Shown here: positions 1-8,877 of the stretch, in pieces
Layout: each line of letters starts with the position of its first letter
Numbering within the stretch: position 1 is the stretch's first letter
Assembly: GCA_946409935.1 (NCBI GenBank)
Contig: CAMJYG010000026.1
Location: forward strand, 1 to 32,280
Length of the DNA stretch: 32,280 nt
From: an uncultured Clostridium sp.
Lineage (GTDB): Bacteria > Bacillota > Clostridia > TANB77 > CAG-508
Reading direction: 5' to 3'
Translations under genes and position numbers: made by a program
The notes under the pieces: generated by a model
Told to the model about the DNA's origin: nothing
What the model saw: the letters and a program-made list of their open reading frames with translations, nothing else
Database searches by the model: none

Positions 1-234
1 TACTTTTTGACAATTTGCATTATTTTTTCTAAATATTTGAACATTTGCTCCCGAATCTGTTTTTGCATCAATTACTTCTACTACTTTTCCATTATCTATT
101 CCCACTTCTATTTCATATATACCATCTAAAACTTGTTGGATATCATCTGCTTGTACAGTCGATCTAAAAATAAAAAATGACAATATAATTGAAAAAATTG
201 TTATTCCTATCTTTGCTAAATAATTTTTTTTCAT
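1..234 (-). CDS. Exported ricin-B-lectin-like protein, N-terminal part
   Basis: The reading frame opens at an ATG at 234 behind a strong ribosome binding site (GGGGAGGAAC, positions 241-250 read on the minus strand) and runs off the left edge after 78 residues. The first ~28 residues are a signal peptide: a lysine-rich start, a hydrophobic stretch of about 16 residues, and a cut site near VQA-DD. The next part (GIYEIEVGIDNGKVVEV, then SGANVQIFRKNNANCQKV) has the spacing of a ricin-type beta-trefoil repeat. Such domains bind carbohydrate, and this gene ends a glycan-synthesis locus, so a secreted or wall-bound sugar-binding protein or hydrolase is likely. The catalytic part, if any, is outside the window. 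Confidence 0.7.
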   Translation of the reverse strand, partial: MKKNYLAKIGITIFSIILSFFIFRSTVQADDIQQVLDGIYEIEVGIDNGKVVEVIDAKTDSGANVQIFRKNNANCQKV

Positions 235-333
235 TTTTTTGTTCCTCCCCTTACTATTTTACCACTACTTATCAAAAATTTAAATAAAAAATATTATTTT
301 CTAAAAATTAACCTTTTTTGAATATTTTTACAT

Positions 334-1221
334 TCAAAAACTTCTTTTAGTTTTAATACTTCCTGGAATATATAAAATCATATATAATATTTTGTTTTTT
401 ACTGATTTAATATATTTTAACGACTTATTTTTATTTATCAAACAACCAAATAAAATAAAATGTTTTATAGCATAAAGTCTTTTTTTAAACCTAACACCCT
501 TAAAATCACGTTGTAAAATTTCCTTAAAATACTCATAATATCCATAAGGATTTTCTTTAAATTGCTTTATAATATTTTGGGTATATCCTTCGTTTTGGTA
601 TTCACAAATCATAATAGGTTTATTTACACAAATCATTTTATAATCTTCATCCATTTTATGATACATTCTAGCTTCAGTAATAAACTTCTCACCGTGCTCT
701 AATTCATGTTTATATTTTTTTCTAATATCTGCAAAAAAAACAAGAGCTTTTTCCCCATCTTCACCTTCTTTAAAATACAAATCAAACATTGTTGTTATTT
801 TATTTTTAAACTCTTGCCCCATATTTTTTCCTTCTGTATCATATTTTAAGAAACAAAGTGCATAAATTTTTTCTACATTTTTATTTTTGTCATACTCTTC
901 TTTTATAATTTTGAAAGCATCATTTGAAAAATAATCATCTGAATCGCACTCAATTATTAAGTCTCCCTCTGCTTGTCCTACTAATTTATTAATTGCAACC
1001 ATCTTCCCTTGATTTTGTTGATAATAATATTTAATTTCTATTTTATTATCCTTTTTAAATTCATCTACAACATTTTTCGTATTATCTTCAGAACCATCAT
1101 CCATAATAAGCCATTCTAATTTAACATTATATTTAGAATTTTGGATTAAACTATCATACAATCTTTTAATTAAATTTGCTCTATTATATGTTGGCGTTAA
1201 TACTGAAATCTTCAAACTCAT
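334..1221 (-). CDS. GT2 family (GT-A fold) glycosyltransferase
   Basis: This 295-residue protein starts ISVLTPTYNR and carries the GT-A nucleotide-sugar motifs MDDGSEDNT (residues 40-48) and ECDSDDYF (91-98), the latter containing the metal-binding DxD. It has no signal peptide. Family members move a sugar from a nucleotide donor to a growing lipid-linked glycan on the cytoplasmic face of the membrane. The donor and acceptor cannot be read from sequence. The start is supported by AGAAGGGA about 10 nt upstream. It lies 15 bp downstream of a GT4 gene in the same direction, so the two are probably co-transcribed as part of the surface polysaccharide locus. Confidence 0.88.
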   Translation of the reverse strand: MSLKISVLTPTYNRANLIKRLYDSLIQNSKYNVKLEWLIMDDGSEDNTKNVVDEFKKDNKIEIKYYYQQNQGKMVAINKLVGQAEGDLIIECDSDDYFSNDAFKIIKEEYDKNKNVEKIYALCFLKYDTEGKNMGQEFKNKITTMFDLYFKEGEDGEKALVFFADIRKKYKHELEHGEKFITEARMYHKMDEDYKMICVNKPIMICEYQNEGYTQNIIKQFKENPYGYYEYFKEILQRDFKGVRFKKRLYAIKHFILFGCLINKNKSLKYIKSVKNKILYMILYIPGSIKTKRSF

Positions 1222-1236
1222 TATTTTCCCTTCTTT

Positions 1237-2356
1237 TCAAACCAATATTTCCTTTATTTTTTTTATAATATTACCATTATAATATTCCATTTTCTGTTCA
1301 TTTTTTTGTATTTTTCCTTTTAAGATAATATCTTTCAATCCATTATAAATTCCCTCTTGAGTATTTTCTAATATTTGTGCTTCATTATATTTTTCCACCG
1401 CTTCTCTTGCAGCTGTATCTGTTATAATTATAGGCTTTTCTAATATTTTAGCCTCTTCTAATACCATCCCATATCCTTCAAATTCTGAAAGTAAGCAGAA
1501 AAAATCCGCATTTTTTATATATGGATATGGATTTTCCCTTTTTCCTAATAAATGAAAAGTCTGTTCTATTTGTTCTGAATTAATCAATTTTTCTAAATTT
1601 TCTTTTTCTGGTCCATCGCCTATAACATAAAAATTATGGTTAAATCCATTATCTATTAGTTTTTTATGTACTTTTATTAATCTATCTATCGCTTTTTGTG
1701 GTACTAATCTTGCAACTGTTACAAAATTTAGAACTTCTTTGTTAAAAGCTTCTTTGATATTTTCATTTGATTTATTTTTGACTCTTTCTTTGTCAATATA
1801 ATTATATATTATTTCTTTTTTTACTGGTTCTAGATATTCATTTCTTATTTCACTATATAATTCATTAAATTTTCTAAAATTATCTTTGCTTACAAATACT
1901 AATGTTTCATATTTAGAATATATTTTTTTATCTAATACTTTTTTTATTTTAGCTTTTAATCCACTTCCAAATACTTTTGTAATATCATTATGTATCCACG
2001 CAATTTTTCGCGTTTTTTTATTTTTAACACTAAACAATCTAGTTATTGGTCCTTCTAAAAAAGCAACTTCTACATCATAATTTTCTTTTATATATTTGTT
2101 GTAGATTTTGTTTTTGAAAAAAAGTATTTTTAGTGGTATTACTTTTCTTTTCCAAGTATTAAAATCTGTATATTTTTGATTATATAATGATTTTAATTTA
2201 ATTTTACTTGATAATTGTTTTTCCAATTCACCTTTAGAATAAATAGTAAAAATTGTTATATCATATTCCTTGCACAGCTCATTTACAATATCTACTAAAA
2301 CTCTTTCTGCTCCACCGAATTGTTAGCCCTGTAATTCCAAATAACAGCTTTTTCAT
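1237..2356 (-). CDS. GT4 family (GT-B fold) glycosyltransferase, frameshifted near the N-terminus
   Basis: The uninterrupted frame (1237-2226, nominal TTG start) lacks the family's N-terminus. The missing part lies upstream in another frame. From ATG 2356 one reads MKKLLFGITGLTI, then one extra base near 2317 (G on the plus strand), then GGAERVLVDIVNELCKEYDI running into the main frame. Removing that base gives 372 residues, matching the GT4 paralogue at 6188-7270, which has GGIEKAL at the same place. The C-terminal donor-site motif SEFEGYGMVLEEA (E-x7-E type) is intact. An AGAAAGGAA site precedes ATG 2356. The shift is either an assembly error or a recent inactivation. Role: sugar transfer in surface glycan assembly; substrate unknown. 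Confidence 0.8.
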
Positions 2357-2378
2357 TTTTGATACTATTCCTTTCTAA

Positions 2379-3827
2379 TTATTTTTCAAGCATAAACTTC
2401 TGCATTTTAGTATATAAAGCGGTATTCAATACTATTATTACCATCATAGTTGATGAATTAAAAAAAGTATAACCTGAAAAGAATGATAATGCAAATGAAA
2501 ATCCACATCCTAATAATAAGAAAATATATTCATCATTAACCATTTTTCTCTTTTTTATTCCTATATATAATCCTTTAATAAGAATTACTATAAAAGGTCC
2601 TAAATATAAAATAAATCCTAGTATACCAAAATTTAGTAATATTGCAGGAACTTCCATTTCAAAAACCAATTCTCTAAAATTTGCCATATAACCATTTCCG
2701 AATAATATTAAAAAAATGTTTTTTTGATTTTTAACCAATGCAATATTATAAATTAATTGCTGTGTTCGTTGATCATTATTTTTTACATTTAATCTATTTG
2801 CAATATTATACAAATCTATTACAGACTTTTTCTGCTCTTCTGACATATAATTATTTTCTAATTCATTTTTTTCTATTTTTTCTTTTATTGCCAGTAAATC
2901 TCCTGTTATATGTGAATTTTCTTGTTTGTTTTCATCTATAATATTAGACTCAATATCTGCTAAATGTTTTCTCCTCTGAATTGTGTTAGAGCCAAACACT
3001 ATAACAATTAATGAAATTGTTAGTAAAGTTCCTACTCCAATAAAGACTGTCTTTTTGTTTAGCTTATTTTTGTTAATTATATTATATAATACTTCTATAA
3101 AAATGTATAACACTATTATTAGGCTAAATCCAAATAAACCTGCTCTAGTACCAATTAATAAACTTAAAAATATACCAACTAAAATTACAATTGGAATTAT
3201 TATTTTTCTATATTTTTTGTTCTTTACATAAGGTAAATAAATAAACATGGTTAAAAGTAATATTGAACTTATGCTATTTCCAGATTCAAACCACCCCTTA
3301 TACCCTATTTTTTCTTCTAAATATGTATTAGATGATGTACCTGTAAATATAGCAATAAATATTGAAGAAATATAAATTCCTGTAGCTATTATAATACTTT
3401 TTTGCAGTTTTTCAACATTATTTTGTTTAAATATATAAGTATATAGAAATAAATTTAAAATCATAAATGAATAATTTACAAGATATTGCATTTCGTGAAG
3501 CTCATTACTATAACTAAATTCTGTTTTAACCTTTGTAAATAAAAACAGATGTATAGCTGCATAAATTGCATAAACAAGACCAGCCATAAATATATGTAAT
3601 TTAAATTTTTTATCTTTTTTAAAAAATAAATATAATATAATAATTGCTGGTATTAGCGGTCTTAATACAGTTGAAGGAGAAAAATTGGTATTAAATGCAT
3701 TTCTAAACAAAAAACTTACCATATCAAGTATTGGACACAATACAATAAATATACACAATATATCTTCTATTTTTATTTTTTTAATCATGAATTTTAAATT
3801 ATTTTTTAGTTCTAATAATTTGTTCAT
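2379..3827 (-). CDS. O-antigen ligase/polymerase-like membrane protein (Wzy/WaaL type)
   Basis: This 482-residue protein has about ten hydrophobic segments and a large non-membrane loop (roughly residues 285-365, rich in K, E and N) before the last few helices. That layout is typical of the Wzy_C/O-antigen ligase family. The segment GTRAGLFGFSLIIVLYIF in the middle resembles the family's conserved region. Members join glycan repeat units or transfer a finished glycan to its carrier on the outer face of the membrane. Neighbouring glycosyltransferases on both sides support a polymerase or ligase for an exported polysaccharide. Sequence similarity in this family is low, so polymerase versus ligase is not decided here. 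The ATG is preceded by AAGAAAGGAAA. Confidence 0.75.
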   Translation of the reverse strand: MNKLLELKNNLKFMIKKIKIEDILCIFIVLCPILDMVSFLFRNAFNTNFSPSTVLRPLIPAIIILYLFFKKDKKFKLHIFMAGLVYAIYAAIHLFLFTKVKTEFSYSNELHEMQYLVNYSFMILNLFLYTYIFKQNNVEKLQKSIIIATGIYISSIFIAIFTGTSSNTYLEEKIGYKGWFESGNSISSILLLTMFIYLPYVKNKKYRKIIIPIVILVGIFLSLLIGTRAGLFGFSLIIVLYIFIEVLYNIINKNKLNKKTVFIGVGTLLTISLIVIVFGSNTIQRRKHLADIESNIIDENKQENSHITGDLLAIKEKIEKNELENNYMSEEQKKSVIDLYNIANRLNVKNNDQRTQQLIYNIALVKNQKNIFLILFGNGYMANFRELVFEMEVPAILLNFGILGFILYLGPFIVILIKGLYIGIKKRKMVNDEYIFLLLGCGFSFALSFFSGYTFFNSSTMMVIIVLNTALYTKMQKFMLEK

Positions 3828-3916
3828 TTTCTTAGCATTTTTCCTTTCTTTCTCTTAATCTAATCTTATTAAAATCTCTTTACAATTAATATATTTAGAA
3901 AAATAGAGATACCTGC

Positions 3917-4120
3917 GTTACAGTTCAGTAACAATATATCTAGAAGTCCGCGCCAGTGATTAGTTATAAAAATTTTGTAATGGCTCGGGGGAACCGTTCA
4001 ATGATTTACAAAAGTTTGAAGAACTTTTGGCTAAATCATTAGAATGGGGAGAATGAAAAAATTTTTATAACTAATCACGATTAAGCAGGACAATGAATTT
4101 TTAAGTTACTGAACTGTAAC
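3917..4120. repeat. Dispersed palindromic element, copy 1
   Basis: A 204-bp non-coding element lies between two glycan genes and fills this gap. It has perfect 16-bp terminal inverted repeats, GTTACAGTTCAGTAAC at 3917-3932 and its complement at 4105-4120. Inside there is a 20-bp perfect stem (GTGATTAGTTATAAAAATTT, 3954-3973, with its complement ending near 4079). This is flanked by an asymmetric loop and a short GTCC/GGAC helix. In the apical part a further hairpin pairs AATGATTTA with TAAATCATT and contains AAAAGTT/AACTTTT. The interior is nearly identical to the element at 8934-9136. No target duplication is visible here. Confidence 0.85.
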
Positions 4121-4136
4121 ACAACTGTAGTGCGAG

Positions 4137-5093
4137 TTATACCATCGAAAATATCACAGCATAAATTCCAAACATAGTTTTATTTATTGTTTTTAAATAT
4201 AAATCTTTTAATGTCTTATTTTTCTTTAGCACCTCATTCTTTTTCCAATTAGGAAATGTTGTATTTACTTTTTCCCAAGTTTCAGTTAATAATTTATCTT
4301 TTAATTCTTCATTTGATATTTTTATTATTCTCAAAAAAGAGCTACAAAAAGCATATCTTACATATACATATTCCAACTGCTGTTTAAATTCTTCATATAT
4401 ATTTTTTTCTTTATAGAAATTAACTACATGTTCCAAAACATCAAATATTTCTCTTGTCCTTTCATTTTGTAAATTTGAAATAGAGCCTTCTCTTTGTATA
4501 TAATGAATACATGCTTTTTTACAAAAAGAAACTTTTTCTATAAATGGTATTAATTTATATGTAAACTCCACATCTTCATATCTATAACCTTTTGGAAATT
4601 CAATATTTGATTTTTCTAAAATTTCTCTTTTTATTAATTTATTCCATGCAACAACTCTTATTTTTTCTAGCATTTCTTTTTTTCCATCGTAATATTTACC
4701 AACATCTATTTTCTTTTTATTTGGATACTCCCATATAAAGTCACATTCAACTAAGTCACTATCTTCTTTTTTAGCTAATTCATACATAATTTCATACATG
4801 TCTTTTTCTACATAATCATCTGAATCTAAAAAAGCAATATATTCGCCTTTTGCGTATTTCATTCCAAAGTTTCTTGCATCTGAAAGACCACCATTTTCTT
4901 TTTCTACATATACTATTTTATTAGGATATTGTTCTATAAATCTCTTAACAATGTCTATACTTCTATCTTTAGATCCATCATTTACTAATATTATCTCAAT
5001 TTGATCTAGTGTCTGGTTTACTAATGTTTCTAAACATTTTTCTATATAACCTTCTACATTATAAAACGGCACTATTACACTTACCTTAGGCAT
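4137..5093 (-). CDS. GT2 family glycosyltransferase
   Basis: A 318-residue GT-A glycosyltransferase. The N-terminus VSVIVPFYNVEGYIEKCLETL is followed by VNDGSKD (37-43), NGGLSDARNFG (about 68-78), and the metal-binding FLDSDDY (about 88-94). Farther on, WNKLIKREIL and YRYEDVEF match the acceptor-side region of WaaB/EpsJ-like GT2 enzymes, where the ED pair is the likely general base. It is expected to work at the inner membrane face on a lipid-linked glycan; the sugar is not predictable. AGAAGGGAA precedes the ATG. It lies 74 bp below the next GT2 gene in the same direction; the palindromic element at 3917-4120 follows its stop codon. Confidence 0.9.
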   Translation of the reverse strand: MPKVSVIVPFYNVEGYIEKCLETLVNQTLDQIEIILVNDGSKDRSIDIVKRFIEQYPNKIVYVEKENGGLSDARNFGMKYAKGEYIAFLDSDDYVEKDMYEIMYELAKKEDSDLVECDFIWEYPNKKKIDVGKYYDGKKEMLEKIRVVAWNKLIKREILEKSNIEFPKGYRYEDVEFTYKLIPFIEKVSFCKKACIHYIQREGSISNLQNERTREIFDVLEHVVNFYKEKNIYEEFKQQLEYVYVRYAFCSSFLRIIKISNEELKDKLLTETWEKVNTTFPNWKKNEVLKKNKTLKDLYLKTINKTMFGIYAVIFSMV

Positions 5094-5129
5094 TTAAAAT
5101 CTCATTCCCTTCTCATTTGACTATTTAAA

Positions 5130-5143
5130 GTTACAAGTCAGCC
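5130..5143. repeat. Isolated end of the palindromic element
   Basis: GTTACAAGTCAGCC lies between two GT2 genes. It matches the terminal repeat of the 8934, 13107 and 24152 elements (GTTACTRGTCAGCC) at all but one or two positions. No matching right end or core follows, so this looks like a remnant or a chance partial match. Confidence 0.35.
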
Positions 5144-5167
5144 AGATTTAGTTGTATAACCCTAAAC

Positions 5168-6112
5168 CTACCTCATTTTTAAATAAAGTTTAATATTTAA
5201 CTTTAAAATTATCTTTTTAAATAACTGTTTAATATTTCTAGCTTTTATATTTTTTGATATATTTCTTTGTTTTAATTGTTTGATATATTTATCTCTGTCT
5301 TCATTTTTTAAATCATACCATTTTAATATTATAACATTTGTATAATATATTATAGCATTTTCCTTCGTTTTTTTACTTAAATTCATTTTGTCAATTTCTT
5401 TTATAGCATTATCATAATGCCATAAAGTATCTTCTATTTTTTTTAGTGTTTTATTATAATCCTCATTTCTTGTAATGCTATTTTCAACTTGTATATAATT
5501 ATACAAATAAAAAGGTGTTGATATAAAAGTTTTTGATTTCAAAATCAACAATGGCATTAAGCCATAATCTTCATGATATGTTCTTTGAAATTTAAAATTA
5601 TTTTCTAAGAATAAATTTCTTTTTATTAAATAAATACATGGCGAATCAATTAATATATCTGTATAATATAATTTATTAAATGCCTCTTCTCCGCTACACT
5701 TTTCGAAAACGGGACCTTCATTTTTTTCTATAAATTGACCATTTTCTGCTTTTTTTTGTAGTTTAAATTTAATCATATCAATATTTTCATTAATATATGG
5801 CATCAATTTTTCAACCAGGTTGCTTTCTATATAATCATCTGAATCTACAAATAAGACATAATCCGCTTGCGCTTTTTCAATTCCAAAATTTCTTGTTGCC
5901 GCTACTCCTTCATTTTCTTTAGAGTAATATTTAATCAAATCTTTGTATTTTTCTTTATATTCATATATTATTTTTTCAGAATTATCTGTTGAACCATCAT
6001 TAACTATAATTATTTCAATATCTTTTATTGTTTGATTTACTAAAGAATCTAAACATTTCTTTATTTCTTTTTCCGTATTATATACTGGAACTATAATACT
6101 AATTTTACTCAA
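5168..6112 (-). CDS. GT2 family glycosyltransferase
   Basis: A 314-residue GT-A enzyme starting at TTG 6112, chosen because AGAAAGGA lies 8 nt upstream and the frame opens directly into ISIIVPVYNTEKEIKKCLDSL. Motifs: VNDGSTDNS (about 37-45), NEGVAATRNFG, and the metal-binding FVDSDDYIE. An acceptor-side YHEDYGLMP gives the usual ED pair. The C-terminal ~60 residues are lysine-rich and basic, consistent with peripheral membrane attachment. It is a close paralogue of the neighbouring GT2 at 4137-5093. Donor and acceptor are unknown. Confidence 0.9.
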   Translation of the reverse strand: MSKISIIVPVYNTEKEIKKCLDSLVNQTIKDIEIIIVNDGSTDNSEKIIYEYKEKYKDLIKYYSKENEGVAATRNFGIEKAQADYVLFVDSDDYIESNLVEKLMPYINENIDMIKFKLQKKAENGQFIEKNEGPVFEKCSGEEAFNKLYYTDILIDSPCIYLIKRNLFLENNFKFQRTYHEDYGLMPLLILKSKTFISTPFYLYNYIQVENSITRNEDYNKTLKKIEDTLWHYDNAIKEIDKMNLSKKTKENAIIYYTNVIILKWYDLKNEDRDKYIKQLKQRNISKNIKARNIKQLFKKIILKLNIKLYLKMR

Positions 6113-6187
6113 TTTTACTGTCCTTTCTTCCTTACTTTGTTATGGATTAGTCATAATTAATTTGAAGTCGTTTCATTTACTTTCACT

Positions 6188-7270
6188 TTAGTCAAGGATA
6201 ATTTTTTCTAATTTTTCTATTATTGCATTATTATACTCTTCTGAATTAAAATAATTTTTTATTTGATATCCTTCTTTAATAAACAGTTTCATCTTTTCAT
6301 AAATATCCTCAACTTCTTTTGTTGTTACATATCCATACTTTCCTTCTACTTCTTGATAATCAGATACTTTTGTGGTTATTATTGGTTTGTTTAATACAAA
6401 ACATTCTAAAAAAAACACAGGATATCCTTCATAGTCTGATGTTGAAATTGCACAATCTGATATTTTAAAATAAGGATATGGATTTTTTTGCTTTCCTAAG
6501 AATATAATATCTTCCATCAAATTATAGTCATTTACCATATTTTTATATTTTAATGTGTCTTCACCATCTCCAATTAGTAATACTTTAAAATTAAAACCAT
6601 CATCTTTTAGTTTTTTAGCTGCTTCTATAATTCTACTTATTTTCTTTTGCTTTTCATCATGCCTAGATACATTCAAAAAAGTGATTCTATTATCTTTCTT
6701 TAATTCAATTTTTTCATTAGACATTTTTAGTATTTTATCATTATCAATTATATTATTACATACTTTAGTTTTTTCTTTCATCTCTGGAAAAACCTTTATA
6801 AAACTTTCTTTTCCCTCATTTGAAACAAAAATAATATGCCTAAATTTATTATATCTTCTTTCTTCAAAAAAACTTTTCATCTTTTCTTCATTATTTTCAA
6901 ACAATGTCAAATAGTCTGCATGTCCCCATAATGCCGTATTTTTTGAAGCAACTCTACTTACAAAAGACGATGGTAATGAATATGTTGCAAAACATGCTGA
7001 AAAATCAAATTTATTTTTATATTGTAATATGAATTTAATTCTTTTATATAAATTTACAATTTTTCTTTTTAAGATATTTGTGCTTTCATTTGGTGCATAT
7101 TCAATAACCTTAATTTTATTATTTAACTCTTTTAGAAAAATTCCTTGTTTTTTTTCAAGTACAATTGTTATATCATATCCTTTTTCTTGCAATGTATTTG
7201 TTAATGTAATTAATGCTTTTTCTATTCCCCCTAAGTCTAAGGAATATGCAGCAAATAATAATTTTTTCAA
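6188..7270 (-). CDS. GT4 family (GT-B fold) glycosyltransferase
   Basis: A 360-residue GT-B enzyme, MKKLLFAAYSLDLGGIEKAL at the N-terminus. It has a Rossmann-type donor domain in the second half (IGDGEDTLKYKNMV, LGKQKNPYPYFKISD) and the E-x7-E motif SDYEGYPVFFLE. The start is set at TTG 7270. A perfect GGAGG sits 5 nt upstream of this TTG, and it is formed by the last two glycine codons of cmk. An upstream TTG at 7282 would place that ribosome binding site inside the gene. Translation is therefore probably coupled to cmk. It is the intact paralogue of the frameshifted gene at 1237-2356. Confidence 0.88.
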   Translation of the reverse strand: MKKLLFAAYSLDLGGIEKALITLTNTLQEKGYDITIVLEKKQGIFLKELNNKIKVIEYAPNESTNILKRKIVNLYKRIKFILQYKNKFDFSACFATYSLPSSFVSRVASKNTALWGHADYLTLFENNEEKMKSFFEERRYNKFRHIIFVSNEGKESFIKVFPEMKEKTKVCNNIIDNDKILKMSNEKIELKKDNRITFLNVSRHDEKQKKISRIIEAAKKLKDDGFNFKVLLIGDGEDTLKYKNMVNDYNLMEDIIFLGKQKNPYPYFKISDCAISTSDYEGYPVFFLECFVLNKPIITTKVSDYQEVEGKYGYVTTKEVEDIYEKMKLFIKEGYQIKNYFNSEEYNNAIIEKLEKIILD

Positions 7271-7271
7271 A

Positions 7272-7928
7272 TTAACCTCCAATTTGTATTATACTAATAA
7301 TTTTATTTTTTACTTCTTCAATTGTCATATTGCTTGAATCTATATATATAGCATCTTCTGCTTTCTTTAGTGGTGCTATTTCTCTGCTAGAATCTCTTTT
7401 ATCCCTATCTATTATATTTTTTAAAACTTCTTCATACGATGTTTCTATTCCTTTCTCTTCATTTTGCTTTACCCTTCTTTTAGCTCTTTCTTCTGGAGTA
7501 GCATCTAAATATATTTTTACATCCGCATTAGGAAACACTACTGTTCCAATATCTCTTCCTTCCATAATAACTTTTTTTCCTTTTGCTATGTTTCTTTGAA
7601 TCTCTAACAGTTTATCTCTTACAACTTTCAATACAGAAATTGGAGAAACTAAATTATTTACATCATTTTCTCTAATTCTTTTAGTTACTTCTTCTCCATT
7701 TAAAAATATTTTTCCATCTTCTCGCATCTCTATATTTATTTTTTTCAATATTTCCTCTATCTTATCTTCTTCTTCGATTTTTATATTTTCTTGAATCATA
7801 TTTAAAGCAACACATCTAAAAGTTGCTCCTGTATCTATATATACTAACCCTAATTCTTCTCCAACAAGTTTTGTTATAGTTCCTTTACCACTACCTGCTG
7901 GTCCATCTATTGCAACAACAAATGACAT
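7272..7928 (-). CDS. cmk: Cytidylate kinase
   Basis: It phosphorylates CMP and dCMP to the diphosphates in pyrimidine nucleotide salvage and supply. The 218-residue protein has the P-loop GPAGSGKGT (residues 9-17), ITKLVGEELGLVYIDTGATFR, the LID-side EGRDIGTVVFP, arginine-rich ATPEERAKRRVKQ, and the late RDSSREIAPLKKAEDAIYIDSS typical of Cmk. The ATG at 7928 is chosen over an upstream in-frame ATG at 7961 because AGAAAGGGAG lies 7 nt before it and family members begin at this point. The gene sits between a P-loop/Asp23-like gene and a glycosyltransferase whose ribosome binding site overlaps its 3' end. Confidence 0.95.
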   Translation of the reverse strand: MSFVVAIDGPAGSGKGTITKLVGEELGLVYIDTGATFRCVALNMIQENIKIEEEDKIEEILKKINIEMREDGKIFLNGEEVTKRIRENDVNNLVSPISVLKVVRDKLLEIQRNIAKGKKVIMEGRDIGTVVFPNADVKIYLDATPEERAKRRVKQNEEKGIETSYEEVLKNIIDRDKRDSSREIAPLKKAEDAIYIDSSNMTIEEVKNKIISIIQIGG

Positions 7929-7968
7929 AATAAAACTCCCTTTCTCTCTGAAATTTGCCAATTATCTT

Positions 7969-8838
7969 TCAAACTTTCTCTGGCACATAAATATTCTTAG
8001 CAACCACTTCCAATTCCACAACATTCATTGCAGTAAGCTTTTCTATTTCTTTTTTCGATTTTTCCTTAAAAGATTTTAAGCCGTCTACAACATTATATCC
8101 ATACACAATTGTTACTTCCATATACAAATTTACGCCATCACCATAATTTTCAACTCTTGTTTTTACTATTTTATAAATTGCTGGTGTTTGAGCTGCTAAA
8201 TATTCTAATATTTGTCTAAATACTTGATCTGAAATTGTAAAATTCCCCATATAACTAAATGTTGGACGTATAATAGATTTTTCTGATATGTATGGTTTTT
8301 GACCTTTTCCTTTTGATTTAAAAATTTGTAAAGGGTCTAATAAATACCCTGAAAAATCTTTTTTTATTTCAAAAGTTGGCACAGGTATTACATGCTTTCC
8401 CTCTGTTACCCTTATTCTTCTTGCTGTTTCCATTTCTTGAGGTGTTGCAACATCTGTTATATATACTGTTTCTGATATTTCTGGTAATCCCAAATTTGCA
8501 GCAATCTTTTGAACCATTCCATCAGATGTACCTAAAATTAAAATACTTTGTGGTTTATACTTTTTAAAGGCCTTAATTATTTCCTCTTTTTCATTATCAT
8601 CATAAAAAAGTGCATGCTTTACAGTAGCCACCTTTGTTGGTGCTTTTTTAGCAGATGACCCTGCAATAACTTCATTATCTTTTATTAATAATCCATCATC
8701 AATAATAAAATGCGTATCTTTTTCTCCTGCAACCATTTGAGCTCTGTAACTCTTGCCAGTTCCAGAAGGTCCTACAAAAGCATATACTTTAATTTTATTT
8801 GCAAATGGTAAAATATCTTTAATGTCTTTTAATAACAC
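7969..8838 (-). CDS. P-loop ATPase with Asp23/Gls24-like C-terminal domain
   Basis: A 289-residue protein from a GTG start with AAGGAGG upstream. Residues ~18-31 are a Walker A strand and loop (VYAFVGPSGTGKSYR). FIIDDGLLIKDNEV gives a following acidic pair, and SILILGTSDGMVQKIA looks like a second nucleotide-binding strand. The last ~75 residues (VKTRVENYGDGVNLYMEVTI, then YGYNVVDGLKSFKEKSKKEI) have the pattern of the Asp23/Gls24 envelope-stress domain, including VVELEVVAKNIYVP at the end. The fusion of an ATPase with an Asp23-like domain suggests a membrane- or envelope-associated role. The exact function is unknown to me. Confidence 0.65.
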   Translation of the reverse strand: MLLKDIKDILPFANKIKVYAFVGPSGTGKSYRAQMVAGEKDTHFIIDDGLLIKDNEVIAGSSAKKAPTKVATVKHALFYDDNEKEEIIKAFKKYKPQSILILGTSDGMVQKIAANLGLPEISETVYITDVATPQEMETARRIRVTEGKHVIPVPTFEIKKDFSGYLLDPLQIFKSKGKGQKPYISEKSIIRPTFSYMGNFTISDQVFRQILEYLAAQTPAIYKIVKTRVENYGDGVNLYMEVTIVYGYNVVDGLKSFKEKSKKEIEKLTAMNVVELEVVAKNIYVPEKV

Positions 8839-8877
8839 TTTTTTATTCGCCTCCTTTTAAAAAAAACTTTCTTATTC

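Noticed and set aside
1886-2080. Plus-strand open frame of 64 codons inside the GT4 gene
   Set aside because: It is antisense to a gene with clear GT4 motifs, lacks a ribosome binding site, and its composition is that of reverse-strand low-complexity AT-rich DNA. The same applies to the other plus-strand frames between 2738 and 27547 that overlap identified genes.
3917-4120. Group II intron or IS200/IS605-type element as the identity of the palindromic family
   Set aside because: No domain V-like hairpin with its conserved AGC/GTT bases, no encoded protein and, in copy 2, an 8-bp target duplication, which those elements do not make.
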